Assembly: GCA_030653505.1 (NCBI GenBank) | Contig: JAURZK010000194.1 | Coordinates: forward strand, 1 to 64,000 | Direction of reading: 5' to 3' | Origin: Rubrivivax sp. | GTDB taxonomy: Bacteria > Pseudomonadota > Gammaproteobacteria > Burkholderiales > Burkholderiaceae_C | DNA length: 64,000 nt | Part shown: positions 36,996 to 45,076 of the stretch, piece by piece | Layout: every line of letters begins with the position of its first letter | How positions within the stretch are numbered: position 1 is the stretch's first letter | Translations under genes and position numbers: made by a program | Notes under the pieces: model-generated | The model's database searches: none | Told to the model about the DNA's origin: nothing | Seen by the model: the letters and a program-made list of their open reading frames with translations, nothing else

Positions 36996-37383
36996 TTCCA
37001 GCGTCTGGATCGACTTCTTCAACGCGCAGCCGAACCCGGCGCGCGACGTGTTGCGCCGCCTGCTGCACGAAGGCGACACGCGCCTGGTCGTGCCCGATCT
37101 GGTGCTCTACGAGGTGCTGCGCGGCTTCCGCGACGAACGCGCGCTGCGCCAGGCGCGTGTGCTGATGACGAGCCTGGATGTCGAGCCCACCTGCAGCCCG
37201 GCACTGGCACAGCAGGCGGCGCAGCACTACCGGGCGCTGCGCCAGGCCGGCGTCACCGTGCGCAGCGGCATCGACGTGCTGGTGGCCAGCTTCTGCATCG
37301 AACACGACTACCTGCTGCTGCACCGCGACCGCGACTTCCAGGCCTTCGAACAGCAGCGCGGTCTGCGCGGCTGGAAACACTGA
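36982..37383 (+). CDS. vapC: VapC-family PIN-domain ribonuclease toxin
   Basis: 133-residue PIN endonuclease, cognate toxin of the upstream VapB. The acidic quartet is readable: D5 (VADSSVWIDFF), E44 (PDLVLYEVLRGF), D98 (RSGIDVLVASF) and D116/D118 (LLHRDRDFQAF), so it looks catalytically intact. It begins with GTG at 36982 overlapping vapB, the normal arrangement. The pair interrupts the liuB-liuC operon; GC content and codon use look like the neighbours, so it is not a recent arrival. Confidence 0.87.
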   Translation: MVVADSSVWIDFFNAQPNPARDVLRRLLHEGDTRLVVPDLVLYEVLRGFRDERALRQARVLMTSLDVEPTCSPALAQQAAQHYRALRQAGVTVRSGIDVLVASFCIEHDYLLLHRDRDFQAFEQQRGLRGWKH

Positions 37384-37414
37384 CGCGGGCAACGGCGAAG
37401 TGCCGCACACCGAG

Positions 37415-38200
37415 ATGAGCACCACCCTCGACATCCGGACCCAGGGCCCCGTCGCCCACGTCTGGCTCAACCGCCCCGAGGTGCGCAACGCCTTCAACGA
37501 CGGCGTGATTGCCGAACTCACTGCGGCGTTCCGCACGCTGGGCCAGGACGCCAGCCTGCGCGCCATCGTGCTGGGCGGCCACGGCAAGGCCTTCTGCGCC
37601 GGTGCCGACCTGTCGTGGATGCGCGCCATGGCCGGCTACAGCTGGGAGCAGAACCGCGCCGACGCGCAGGCGCTGGCCGACATGCTGTGGACGCTGTACA
37701 GCTGCCCGCTGCCCATCGTGGGCCGGGTGCACGGCGACTGCTACGCCGGCGGCGTGGGCCTGGCCGCGGTGTGCGACGTGCTGGTGGCCGCCGAGGGGGT
37801 GCACTTCTGCCTCAGCGAAGCCAGGCTGGGGCTGTTGCCCGCGACCATCGCGCCTTATGTCGTGAAGGCCCTGGGCGAGCAGGCCTCGCGCCGCTACTTC
37901 GCCACCGCCGAGCGTTTCGACGCCGCACGTGCCCATGCCCTGGGTCTTGTGCACGAACTGGTGTCAGCCGACGGGCTGGACGCGAAGGTGGGCGAGATCG
38001 TCGACGCGCTGCTGGCCAACGGCCCGGCGGCGGTGAAGGCGTGCAAGCAGCTGGTGCACGATGTGGCCGGCCGCACCGTCGACGCCGCGCTGCGCGGCGA
38101 GACCGCGCGCCGCATCGCCGACATCCGCGCCAGCGACGAAGGGCGCGAAGGCGTGCAGGCCTTCCTGGCCAAGCGCGACCCCGCCTGGCGCGTGGTCTGA
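37415..38200 (+). CDS. liuC: 3-methylglutaconyl-CoA hydratase (enoyl-CoA hydratase family)
   Basis: 261-residue crotonase-family enzyme hydrating 3-methylglutaconyl-CoA to HMG-CoA. It has RPEVRNAFNDGVIAEL, the oxyanion segment GHGKAFCAGADLSWM and the second active-site segment CYAGGVGLAAVCDVLVAAEG, ending with the typical SEARLGLLPATIAPYVV. A catalytic Glu is present in the SEARLG block. The ATG at 37415 follows vapC by 31 bases. Its place between MCC subunits and HMG-CoA lyase supports the assignment over a generic enoyl-CoA hydratase. Confidence 0.92.
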   Translation: MSTTLDIRTQGPVAHVWLNRPEVRNAFNDGVIAELTAAFRTLGQDASLRAIVLGGHGKAFCAGADLSWMRAMAGYSWEQNRADAQALADMLWTLYSCPLPIVGRVHGDCYAGGVGLAAVCDVLVAAEGVHFCLSEARLGLLPATIAPYVVKALGEQASRRYFATAERFDAARAHALGLVHELVSADGLDAKVGEIVDALLANGPAAVKACKQLVHDVAGRTVDAALRGETARRIADIRASDEGREGVQAFLAKRDPAWRVV

Positions 38201-38210
38201 CAGGCATCCG

Positions 38211-38837
38211 ATGGCCGCCGCCAGCCTCGACCTCACGCACCTCGTGGCCCTGGCGGCTGCGCTGGGCTGGGCCAGCGGCCTGCGCCTGTATGCGGTGGTC
38301 TTCATCACCGGCGCCATCGGTTACTTGGGCTGGGTGCCGCTGCCCGAAGGGCTGAAGCTGTTGCAGCACCCGCTGGTGCTGGGCGCCAGCGCGCTGATGG
38401 TGCTGGTCGAGTTCGTCGCCGACAAGGTGCCGGGCCTCGACACGCTGTGGGACGCCGTGCACACGCTCATCCGCATTCCCGCCGGTGCCGCGCTGGCCGC
38501 GGGGGTGTTCGGCGGCCTGGGGCCGGAGTGGAACAGCGCCTGGGCCGTCGTCGCCGCGCTGGCAGGCGGCACGCTGGCAGCCACGGCGCATGCCGCCAAG
38601 GCCGCCACGCGCGCTGCGGTCAACACCAGCCCCGAACCGTTTTCGAACGTCGGCATGTCCTTGCTGGGCGATGCCGCAGTGCCTGCGCTGCTGTGGCTGG
38701 CCTGGGAGCATCCGATGTGGTTCTTCCCGGTGCTGGCGCTGGCCATCGTCGTGGCCGTGGTGCTGATCGTCGTGCTGTTCAAGTTCCTTCGCGCCCAGTT
38801 GCGGCGCTTCTTCCCAACGCCGCAGGCCACGGTCTGA
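38211..38837 (+). CDS. DUF4126 membrane protein
   Basis: 208-residue integral membrane protein with about four to five hydrophobic stretches (ALAAALGWASGLRLYAVVFI, IPAGAALAAGVFGG, VVAALAGGTLAATAHAAKA, VLALAIVVAVVLIVVLF). The NTSPEPFSNVGMSLLGD motif is characteristic of DUF4126. It starts ten bases after liuC, so it belongs to the liu operon. Its role is unknown; a transport or membrane-shaping function is possible. Confidence 0.82.
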   Translation: MAAASLDLTHLVALAAALGWASGLRLYAVVFITGAIGYLGWVPLPEGLKLLQHPLVLGASALMVLVEFVADKVPGLDTLWDAVHTLIRIPAGAALAAGVFGGLGPEWNSAWAVVAALAGGTLAATAHAAKAATRAAVNTSPEPFSNVGMSLLGDAAVPALLWLAWEHPMWFFPVLALAIVVAVVLIVVLFKFLRAQLRRFFPTPQATV

Positions 38838-38850
38838 AAGAGGCACGCCC

Positions 38851-38973
38851 ATGTTCAAGAAGATCCTGATCGCCGACCGCGGTGACGGCGGCGCAGCCGC
38901 TGCGGCAAAGCCAGAACGCGTGGCACGCGCAGCGTGCGCAGGCGAGCTCACCGCGGGAGCACTGCATGTTTAA
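38851..38973 (+). CDS. 40-codon upstream ORF formed by a copy of the liuD start
   Basis: A 40-residue frame from ATG 38851 to TAA 38973, beginning MFKKILIADRGDGG and then Ala-rich. The first 35 bases match the start of liuD (38966-39000) with only two differences. The TAA overlaps the liuD ATG by a few bases (ATGTTTAA), so its translation would end exactly at the liuD start. It has a fair AAAGAGG site upstream. Either it is a translational-coupling leader, or it is the debris of a partial duplication. Confidence 0.5.
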   Translation: MFKKILIADRGDGGAAAAAKPERVARAACAGELTAGALHV

Positions 38974-39000
38974 GAAGATCCTGATCGCCAACCGCGGTGA
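38851..39000 (+). repeat. Imperfect direct repeat of the liuD 5' end
   Basis: 38851-38885 and 38966-39000 are 35-base direct repeats with two mismatches, 115 bases apart. The first copy includes an ATG and the codons for MFKKILIA. The 80 bases between do not resemble the following liuD sequence, so this was not a simple tandem duplication. Confidence 0.85.
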
Positions 39001-40972
39001 GATCGCCTGCCGGGTCGCCGCGACGGCGCAACGCCTGGGGGTGCGCACCGTGGCCGTGTACTCCGACGCCGATGCCGACGCGCGCCACGTGCGCGCCTGC
39101 GACGAGGCCGTGCATGTCGGCGGCAACGCGCCGCGCGAGAGCTACCTGCAGTGGCAGCGCATCATCGACGCCGCACTGGCCACGGGCGCGCAGGCCATCC
39201 ACCCCGGCTACGGCTTCCTCAGCGAGAACGAGGCCTTCGCGCGTGCCTGCGGCGATGCCGGGCTGGTCTTCATCGGCCCGCCGGCCAGCGCCATTGCGGC
39301 CATGGGCAGCAAGAGTGCCGCCAAGGCGCTGATGGAAAAGGCCGGCGTGCCGCTGGTGCCGGGTTACCACGGCGACGACAACACACCGGTTTTCCTGGCC
39401 GCCCAGGCCGCCAAGATCGGTTACCCGGTGCTGATCAAGGCCAGCGCCGGCGGCGGTGGCAAGGGCATGCGGCGTGTCGACCGCGCCGAGGACTTCGAGG
39501 CCGCCCTGGCCAGCTGCCAGCGCGAGGCGCAGGCCAGCTTCGGCAACGCGCAGGTGCTCGTGGAACGTTATGTCACGCGCCCGCGGCACATCGAGATCCA
39601 GGTCTTCGGCGACAGCCACGGCAACGTCATCCACCTCGGTGAACGCGACTGTTCGGTGCAGCGCCGCCACCAGAAGGTGCTGGAAGAGAGCCCGGCGCCC
39701 GGGCTTTCCGCCGCACGCCGTGCCGAGATGGGTGCTGCCGCGGTGGCCGCGGCCCAGGCCGTGGGCTACGTGGGCGCCGGCACGGTGGAATTCGTGGCCG
39801 AGGAACTCGACGACGGCGACATCCGCGCCTATTTCATGGAGATGAACACACGGCTGCAGGTCGAGCACCCGGTGACCGAGGCCGTCACCGCCCTCGACCT
39901 GGTGGAGTGGCAGCTACGCGTGGCCGGCGGCGAGCCGCTGCCGCTGACGCAGGACCAGGTGACGCTGCGCGGCCACGCCATCGAGGCGCGCATCTGCGCC
40001 GAGAACCCCGACGCCGACTTCCTGCCCGCCACCGGCACGCTGCACGTCGCACGCTGGCCCGAGCACGTGGCCTTCACGCGCAGCCCGGGCGACGGACGGC
40101 TCGCGCGCGTGGACAGCGGCGTGCGCGAGGGCGACGCCATCAGCCCGCACTACGACTCGATGATCGCCAAGCTCATCGTCTGGGGCGAAACACGCGCACA
40201 GGCGCTGGCACGGCTGGACGCGGCGCTGCAGGCCACGCACATCATGGGTCTCGCGACCAACGTCGCCTTCCTGCGCCGCGTCGTCGGCAGCCACGCCTTC
40301 GCCACCGCCGACCTCGACACCGCCCTCATCCAGCGCGAACACGCCGCGATCTTCGAAGCCCCGCCGCTGCCGCCCGAGCTGGCTGCCGGCGCCGTGGCCG
40401 CGCACGTGCTGGCGGCCGAGGCGGCGCTGGAAGACGCCGACCCCTGGTCGCGCCGAGACGGCTGGCGCATGCACGGCGGCGCGGCGCGTCTGCTGCACCT
40501 GGAACACCTGGGCCAGCCGCTGCTGCTGCGTCTGGAGCGGCGGCACGACGGCAGCACCCGCATAGGCATCGGCGACAGCCATTGGCCCTTCGCTGCGCGC
40601 GCGCTGGGCGGCGGCCGCCATGAACTGTGGCTGGGCGAGGCGCGGTTAACGGTCACCGTCCATGCCCACGGCGACGACTACGCGGTGTTCACCGCCACGG
40701 GCAGCGCGCGGCTCTCCGACCACGACCCGCTGCTGCGCGCCGGCGCCGGTGCAGCCGAAGGCCGGCTGACCGCCCCGATGCCCGGCAAGGTGGTCGGCTT
40801 CCTGGCCCAGGTGGGCGACCGCGTGCTGCGCGGACAGGCGCTGGCGGTGATGGAGGCGATGAAGATGGAGCACACCATCAACGCGCCGCACGACGGCGTG
40901 GTGGAAGAGCTGCTCTACGCTGCAGGCGACCAGGTGGCCGAGGGTGGTGAACTGTTGCGGCTGGGGAAATGA
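38966..40972 (+). CDS. liuD: 3-methylcrotonyl-CoA carboxylase alpha (biotin) subunit
   Basis: 668-residue biotin-carboxylase/biotin-carrier subunit. The biotin carboxylase start is MFKKILIANRGEIACRVAATAQRLG, with the ATP-grasp GYPVLIKASAGGGGKGMRRV, GVQRRHQKVLEESPAPG-like CSVQRRHQKVLEE, and EMNTRLQVEHPVTEAVT. The BCCP domain carries the biotin lysine K633 in AVMEAMKMEHTI. ATG 38966 was chosen because the family start fits exactly; an upstream in-frame extension runs to 38882. It is the last gene of the liuB-liuC-liuD operon. It needs bicarbonate, ATP and LiuB. Confidence 0.95.
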   Translation: MFKKILIANRGEIACRVAATAQRLGVRTVAVYSDADADARHVRACDEAVHVGGNAPRESYLQWQRIIDAALATGAQAIHPGYGFLSENEAFARACGDAGLVFIGPPASAIAAMGSKSAAKALMEKAGVPLVPGYHGDDNTPVFLAAQAAKIGYPVLIKASAGGGGKGMRRVDRAEDFEAALASCQREAQASFGNAQVLVERYVTRPRHIEIQVFGDSHGNVIHLGERDCSVQRRHQKVLEESPAPGLSAARRAEMGAAAVAAAQAVGYVGAGTVEFVAEELDDGDIRAYFMEMNTRLQVEHPVTEAVTALDLVEWQLRVAGGEPLPLTQDQVTLRGHAIEARICAENPDADFLPATGTLHVARWPEHVAFTRSPGDGRLARVDSGVREGDAISPHYDSMIAKLIVWGETRAQALARLDAALQATHIMGLATNVAFLRRVVGSHAFATADLDTALIQREHAAIFEAPPLPPELAAGAVAAHVLAAEAALEDADPWSRRDGWRMHGGAARLLHLEHLGQPLLLRLERRHDGSTRIGIGDSHWPFAARALGGGRHELWLGEARLTVTVHAHGDDYAVFTATGSARLSDHDPLLRAGAGAAEGRLTAPMPGKVVGFLAQVGDRVLRGQALAVMEAMKMEHTINAPHDGVVEELLYAAGDQVAEGGELLRLGK

Positions 40973-41061
40973 CGGCCGCAAGCTCCCTTCGTTCGCTACC
41001 CGCCGGCGGCGCTCTTGCAGCGACCCGAACGAGCCGGATCCGCGCAAGGCCTGGCTGCGTG

Positions 41062-41436
41062 TTACCGGTTGCGTCGCTCAGCGGTGCGGCCACGGCCGAA
41101 CCAGCTGTGGCGGCGCGCCTGGGGTGGTGGCGCGTCCAGCGTCGCCGCCGGGCTGCCGGTGGAGGCGGCGAACAGCGAGTTCAGCAAACGCGATGCGCTG
41201 AAGGCCAAGGGGCGCGCCCCGCCTGCCTGGGGTTCGTAGGCTTCGGCCAGCGCGGCGCGGAACTGCGGCGCCAGGTCCGCCAGTTCGCTGCCTGCCATCG
41301 CCTCGCACACCAGCAGCACGTCGCGTGCGTACACCGGCTCGGCGACCATGCGCGTGGCGTCCACGCCCTGGCCCAGCTCTCGCTGCAGCAGCGCGCTGAT
41401 GCGGCTGGCGATCTTCAGGCAACGGCGGGCATTCAT
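41062..41436 (-). CDS. Conserved hypothetical protein, Ala-rich C-terminus
   Basis: 124 residues, no signal peptide or membrane helix. The N-terminal part (MNARRCLKIASRISALLQRELGQGVDATRMVAEPVYARDVLLVCEAM) is predicted all-helical and reads like a conserved domain; the C-terminal 50 residues are Ser/Ala/Pro-rich and end in a basic patch. It lies between convergent liuD and divergent liuE, and the start (41436) is 142 bases from the liuE ATG. I recognise no named family. The frame, codon use and position support a real gene rather than an antisense shadow. Confidence 0.6.
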   Translation of the reverse strand: MNARRCLKIASRISALLQRELGQGVDATRMVAEPVYARDVLLVCEAMAGSELADLAPQFRAALAEAYEPQAGGARPLAFSASRLLNSLFAASTGSPAATLDAPPPQARRHSWFGRGRTAERRNR

Positions 41437-41578
41437 GGCGTGCAGGCAAAAGTCTGCGCCTCGCGGGCGCATCCGGCCATCCCCAGGACTGCCGCTGTGG
41501 GGGCCGGAATTGAGGCTGCGCACCGATCCGGCGCAGCCGCTGTAAGCTGAGGAATCGGAAAGCGGCAGCGAGAGCGTC

Positions 41579-42499
41579 ATGGTCCCGGACAAAGTCACCC
41601 TGGTCGAAGTGGGCCCCCGCGACGGCCTGCAGAACGAGGCCCAGCCTGTGGCTGCCGCGCACAAGGTCGAACTCGTGCACCGGTTGCAGGCTGCGGGCTG
41701 CCGCGAGGTCGAGGTCACCAGCTTCGTGAGCCCGAAGTGGGTGCCGCAGATGGCCGACAACACCGAAGTCATGGCCGGCATCCAGCGCCAGCCCGGCGTG
41801 CGCTATTCGGTGCTGACGCCCAACCTGAAGGGTCTGGAGGCCGCGCTGCCGACGCATCCGCACGAGGTCGTGGTCTTCGGCGCCGCCAGCGAAGCCTTCA
41901 GCCGGAAGAACATCAACTGCGGCATCGAAGAGAGCATCGAACGCTTCCGGCCCGTGGTGGCCGCTGCACATGCCGCCGGGCTGAAGGTGCGCGGCGCCGT
42001 GTCCTGCGCCCTGGGCTGCCCCTACCAGGGCGAGGTCTCGGCCGACGAGGTGGAACATGTGGTGCGCCTGATGAAGGCCATCGGTGTCGAACACTGCGGC
42101 ATCGCCGACACCATCGGCGTCGGCACGCCGCGCCGCGCCCAGGCCGCACTGGAACGCGCGCTGAAACATTACCCTGCAAGCGAGGTGAGCGGGCACTTCC
42201 ACGACACCTACGGCCAGGCGCTGGCCAATATCCATGCCTGCCTGCAACTGGGTGTGCATGTCTTCGACACCAGCATCGCCGGCCTGGGCGGCTGCCCCTA
42301 CGCCAAGGGGGCCACCGGCAACGTGGCCACCGAGGACGTGGTCTTCATGCTGCACGGCATGGGGATAGAGACCGGCCTGGACCTCGACGCGCTGGTCGAC
42401 GCCGGCGCCTGGATCAGCGGCGTGCTCGGCCGGCCGCCGGTGTCGCGCGTCGCGCGGGCGCTGCTCGCAAAGCGCGGCGTGGCGCCGAGTGCCGTCTGA
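41579..42499 (+). CDS. liuE: Hydroxymethylglutaryl-CoA lyase
   Basis: 306-residue TIM-barrel aldolase cleaving HMG-CoA to acetyl-CoA and acetoacetate, the last step of leucine degradation. It begins VTLVEVGPRDGLQNEAQPV, has SFVSPKWVPQMADN, the metal-binding GHFHDTYGQALANI, and the active-site Cys in the loop GLGGCPYAKGATGN. All are typical. The gene is not directly in the liuB-liuD operon; the intergenic stretch 41437-41578 has no LiuR palindrome, so it may have separate control. Confidence 0.95.
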   Translation: MVPDKVTLVEVGPRDGLQNEAQPVAAAHKVELVHRLQAAGCREVEVTSFVSPKWVPQMADNTEVMAGIQRQPGVRYSVLTPNLKGLEAALPTHPHEVVVFGAASEAFSRKNINCGIEESIERFRPVVAAAHAAGLKVRGAVSCALGCPYQGEVSADEVEHVVRLMKAIGVEHCGIADTIGVGTPRRAQAALERALKHYPASEVSGHFHDTYGQALANIHACLQLGVHVFDTSIAGLGGCPYAKGATGNVATEDVVFMLHGMGIETGLDLDALVDAGAWISGVLGRPPVSRVARALLAKRGVAPSAV

Positions 42500-42511
42500 A
42501 GGGCTTCTGGC

Positions 42512-43018
42512 ATGAGCACGCTCCCCGATGCGGTCGCGACCGACCGCCCCGAAGGCTTCCAGCGCGTGACCCGCGCGCTGGCCGAGCTTGGGCATGCGCA
42601 TGCGCCGCGCTGGCTCGAAGTCTCTGCGCGCACCTCGCAGGAGGCCGCCGATGCCCTGGGCGTGAGCCTGGGCCAGATCGCCAAGAGCGTGATCTTCCGC
42701 CGCAAGAGCGACGACGCCGCGGTGCTGGTCGTCACCTCGGGCGACCGCCGCGTCGACGAAAAGCGCGTGGCCGCCCGCACCGGCCCGTTGGGCCGTGCCG
42801 ATGCCGAATTCGTGAAGGCGCGCACCGGCTTTTCCATCGGCGGCGTGGCGCCGCTGGCGCATGCCGAGCCCGTGCTGACGCTGCTCGACCGCGAGCTCTT
42901 CCGTTTCACCGAGATCTGGGCCGCGGCCGGCCACCCGAACGGGGTCTTCCGCGCCTCGCCCGATGAACTGCTGCGCCTGACCGGCGCGCCGGTGGCCGAC
43001 GTGGTGCAGGCACCATGA
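42512..43018 (+). CDS. YbaK/ProX-family aminoacyl-tRNA deacylase
   Basis: 168-residue YbaK-like editing protein. The catalytic Lys is in GQIAKSVIFRRKSDDAAVLVV, and the family loop GFSIGGVAPLAH and VFRASPDELLRLTG follow. These proteins hydrolyse mischarged tRNAs (for example Cys- or Ala-tRNA-Pro). The ATG at 42512 lies 12 bases past liuE, and the stop overlaps the DUF1289 start (ATGA). Confidence 0.87.
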   Translation: MSTLPDAVATDRPEGFQRVTRALAELGHAHAPRWLEVSARTSQEAADALGVSLGQIAKSVIFRRKSDDAAVLVVTSGDRRVDEKRVAARTGPLGRADAEFVKARTGFSIGGVAPLAHAEPVLTLLDRELFRFTEIWAAAGHPNGVFRASPDELLRLTGAPVADVVQAP

Positions 43019-43239
43019 CGTCGCCCGTGCCGTCGCCCTGCATCAACGTCTGCCGCATGGACGAGGCCACCGGCTGGTGCGCGGGCTGCCTGCGCACGCT
43101 GGACGAGATCACGTTGTGGTCGCGCCTGTCCGATGCCGACAAGCAGGCCGTCTGGGACACATTGGCACAGCGCCGCTTGTCCTGGCTGCAGCAGGGGCGT
43201 GGCCCCTTGCCCGCGCCGGCAGCCGCCGCCGCATCCTGA
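43015..43239 (+). CDS. DUF1289 small Cys-rich protein
   Basis: 74 residues. The Cys motif CINVCRMDEATGWCAGCLRTLDEI (four cysteines, C9, C13, C22 and C25 in this reading) and WSRLSDADKQAVWDTLAQRR are the DUF1289 signature, thought to bind a metal or Fe-S cluster. It overlaps ybaK by four bases and is directly followed by the HCCA isomerase gene. It has no assigned biochemical function; co-transcription with thioredoxin-fold and YbaK genes suggests thiol or translation quality control (inference). Confidence 0.85.
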   Translation: MTSPVPSPCINVCRMDEATGWCAGCLRTLDEITLWSRLSDADKQAVWDTLAQRRLSWLQQGRGPLPAPAAAAAS

Positions 43240-43884
43240 ATGGCGCGCAGCCATCCCATGAAACATCTCGTCTTCCACTTCGACTTCATCTCGCCCTACG
43301 CCTGGCTGGCTTTCGATCGCCTGCCACAGGTGCTGGAAGGGCTGAGTGTCAGCGTCGAGTACCGGCCCGTGCTGCTGGCCGGGCTGCTACGGCACTGGGG
43401 CAGCAAGGGCCCGGCGGAGATCGAACCCAAGCGCCAGTGGACCTTCCGCCACGTGCACTGGCTGGCCGCGCAGCACGACACGCCGCTGGAAGCGCCGGCC
43501 ATGCACCCCTTCAACCCACTGCCGCTGCTGCGCCTGGCGCTGGCCTGCGGCCCGAACCGGCGTGTGGTGGAGGCGATCTTCCGCCACACCTGGGTGGGCG
43601 GCGCCGATGCCGTGGACCCGGCGCGCGTGGCCGCGTTGACGGCCGCACTGGCACCGCAACGCGACCCCAACGGCGCCGACGTGAAGGCCGAGCTGCGGCT
43701 GGCCACCGAGGCCGCCGCCGCCGCGGGCATCTTCGGCGTGCCGACGGTCGAGTGCGACGGTCGCCTGTTCTGGGGCCTCGACGGCCTGCCCATGCTGCGC
43801 GACGCGCTGGCCGGCGGGCCCTGGTTCCAGGGGCCGGGCTGGCAGGACGCCGCGGCGCCGCGGCCGGGCATCGTGCGGCGCTGA
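43240..43884 (+). CDS. 2-hydroxychromene-2-carboxylate isomerase family protein
   Basis: 214-residue kappa-GST/DsbA-fold protein, second such in the window. MKHLVFHFDFISPYAWLAF has the Ser-based active site; FNPLPLLRLALA and AAGIFGVPTVECDGRLFWGLD follow the family pattern. The ATG at 43240 directly follows the DUF1289 stop; an alternative start is Met at 43258, where family similarity begins. Longer C-terminal tail (about 25 residues) than the first copy. It may act in aromatic-compound or glutathione metabolism. Confidence 0.87.
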   Translation: MARSHPMKHLVFHFDFISPYAWLAFDRLPQVLEGLSVSVEYRPVLLAGLLRHWGSKGPAEIEPKRQWTFRHVHWLAAQHDTPLEAPAMHPFNPLPLLRLALACGPNRRVVEAIFRHTWVGGADAVDPARVAALTAALAPQRDPNGADVKAELRLATEAAAAAGIFGVPTVECDGRLFWGLDGLPMLRDALAGGPWFQGPGWQDAAAPRPGIVRR

Positions 43885-43982
43885 AGCGCGACGGCATGGG
43901 CGGCGCGGTCTCCCCGGCCGGCACGATGGCGCGGCGTGCCGGGCGCGCCTAGCATCCGTGCACCTTCATCCTGGAGCAGGCC

Positions 43983-44483
43983 ATGCCCGACAGCAACAAC
44001 CTCATCAGCGGCAACCGCATCGATACGGTGGCCGGCAACGACCGGCTCACGGTCGGCGCCAACCGCACCGTGAGCGTCGGCAGCAGCGCCACGATCTCCG
44101 TCGGCGGTTCGCGCAGCGTCAACGTCGCCGCGCAGGAATCGGCCAGCGTGGGCAGCAGCCGCAGCGTCAACGTCGGTGCCAACGAGACCCTCACCATCGG
44201 CGGCGACCGCAGCCTCACGGTGCAGCGCAACCAGGCCAGCAGCGTCGGCTCGAACCACAGTGTCCAGGTGGCCAAGGACCTGTCGGTCGGCGTCGGCAAG
44301 CACATCGTCGTCAACGCCGGCGACAGCCTGACGCTGAAGGTCGGCAACGCCAGCCTGACGATGCACAAGGATGGCAGCATCGTGCTCAAGGGCAGCGACA
44401 TCACGATCGAGGGCTCGGGAAAGATCAACGTCAAGGCCAGCAAGGACATCGTGATGAAGGGCAAGAAGATCCTCGACAACTGA
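43983..44483 (+). CDS. Orphan VgrG-type C-terminal beta-helix protein
   Basis: 166 residues without signal peptide. Residues 15-110 are made of short repeats such as GANRTVSVG, GGSRSVNVA, GANETLTIG and GGDRSLTVQ with alternating beta residues, as in the gp5/VgrG needle. Residues 110-166 (VVNAGDSLTLKVGNASLTM, HKDGSIVLKGSDITIEGSG, KINVKASKDIVMKG) closely resemble the C-terminal end of T6SS VgrG proteins. The gp27- and OB-fold parts of VgrG are absent, and no T6SS genes, PAAR or effector lie nearby. It may be a remnant, a detached spike piece, or an unrelated beta-helix adhesin-like protein. Confidence 0.7.
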   Translation: MPDSNNLISGNRIDTVAGNDRLTVGANRTVSVGSSATISVGGSRSVNVAAQESASVGSSRSVNVGANETLTIGGDRSLTVQRNQASSVGSNHSVQVAKDLSVGVGKHIVVNAGDSLTLKVGNASLTMHKDGSIVLKGSDITIEGSGKINVKASKDIVMKGKKILDN

Positions 44484-44812
44484 GGACCCGCGGGCGCGGA
44501 TGGACCCGCACGCCTCATGAAGGCTCGAAGGCGACTTCAAGCCCGAGGGCTGGGCGCCAAGCGCGCCACCAACGCCGCATCAACCCTCAGTGTTTACCCG
44601 GGTCGCGCCTGGCTTGCGCCGCACACACCGTATGGTGGAATCGGAAGCGCGGGTTAGTTACTAGACCGTAAGCCTGCGTTCAGCGTCGAGTCAGCGGGTG
44701 TTGGGGAGCCGTCAGACCACGGTCAGAGCGTTCCCCGATAGTCCGCCCCAAGCGTGAATCACCTCACGCCACGAAGCGTTATCGCCCGTTCATCCGCGAG
44801 GAGACAAGCCCC
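44484..44812 (+). other. 329-base intergenic region upstream of the symporter operon
   Basis: No coding signal, RNA gene or repeat of note is visible. It includes a GGGGA...TCCCC inverted pair (about 44702-44738) and the GCGAGGAGAC ribosome site before 44813. The symporter promoter presumably lies here, but no clear -35/-10 pair can be assigned by eye. Confidence 0.5.
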
Positions 44813-45067
44813 ATGCAACACGATTCCCACGGCTACTGGAAAGCCACGCTGGGACTGCTGACCAGGATATTGATCGTCTGGTTCGTGGTCTCGTTCGGCG
44901 CCGGCATCCTGTTCGCCGACCTGCTCAACAACATCCACATCGGCGGCTACCCGCTGGGATTCTGGTTCGCCCACCAGGGCTCGATGTACATCTTCATCGT
45001 GCTCATTTTTTACTACGCCAAGAAGATGGGCGAGATCGACCGTCAGTTCGACGTCGAAGAGAAGTGA
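44813..45067 (+). CDS. Sodium/solute symporter small subunit (DUF4212)
   Basis: 84-residue membrane protein with two helices (LLTRILIVWFVVSFGAGILFA and GFWFAHQGSMYIFIVLIFYYA) joined by a short loop, ending in a charged tail (KKMGEIDRQFDVEEK). This pattern is that of DUF4212, the small subunit paired with VC2705-type solute:sodium symporters. The RBS is strong (GAGGAG). The large subunit follows after nine bases. Confidence 0.9.
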   Translation: MQHDSHGYWKATLGLLTRILIVWFVVSFGAGILFADLLNNIHIGGYPLGFWFAHQGSMYIFIVLIFYYAKKMGEIDRQFDVEEK

Positions 45068-45076
45068 GCTGACACC

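Noticed and set aside
43885-44812. Possible remains of a T6SS or prophage island around the VgrG-like gene
   Set aside because: No other phage, T6SS, integrase or attachment-like repeats are visible, and flanking genes and composition are ordinary; the orphan gene is kept as a finding only.
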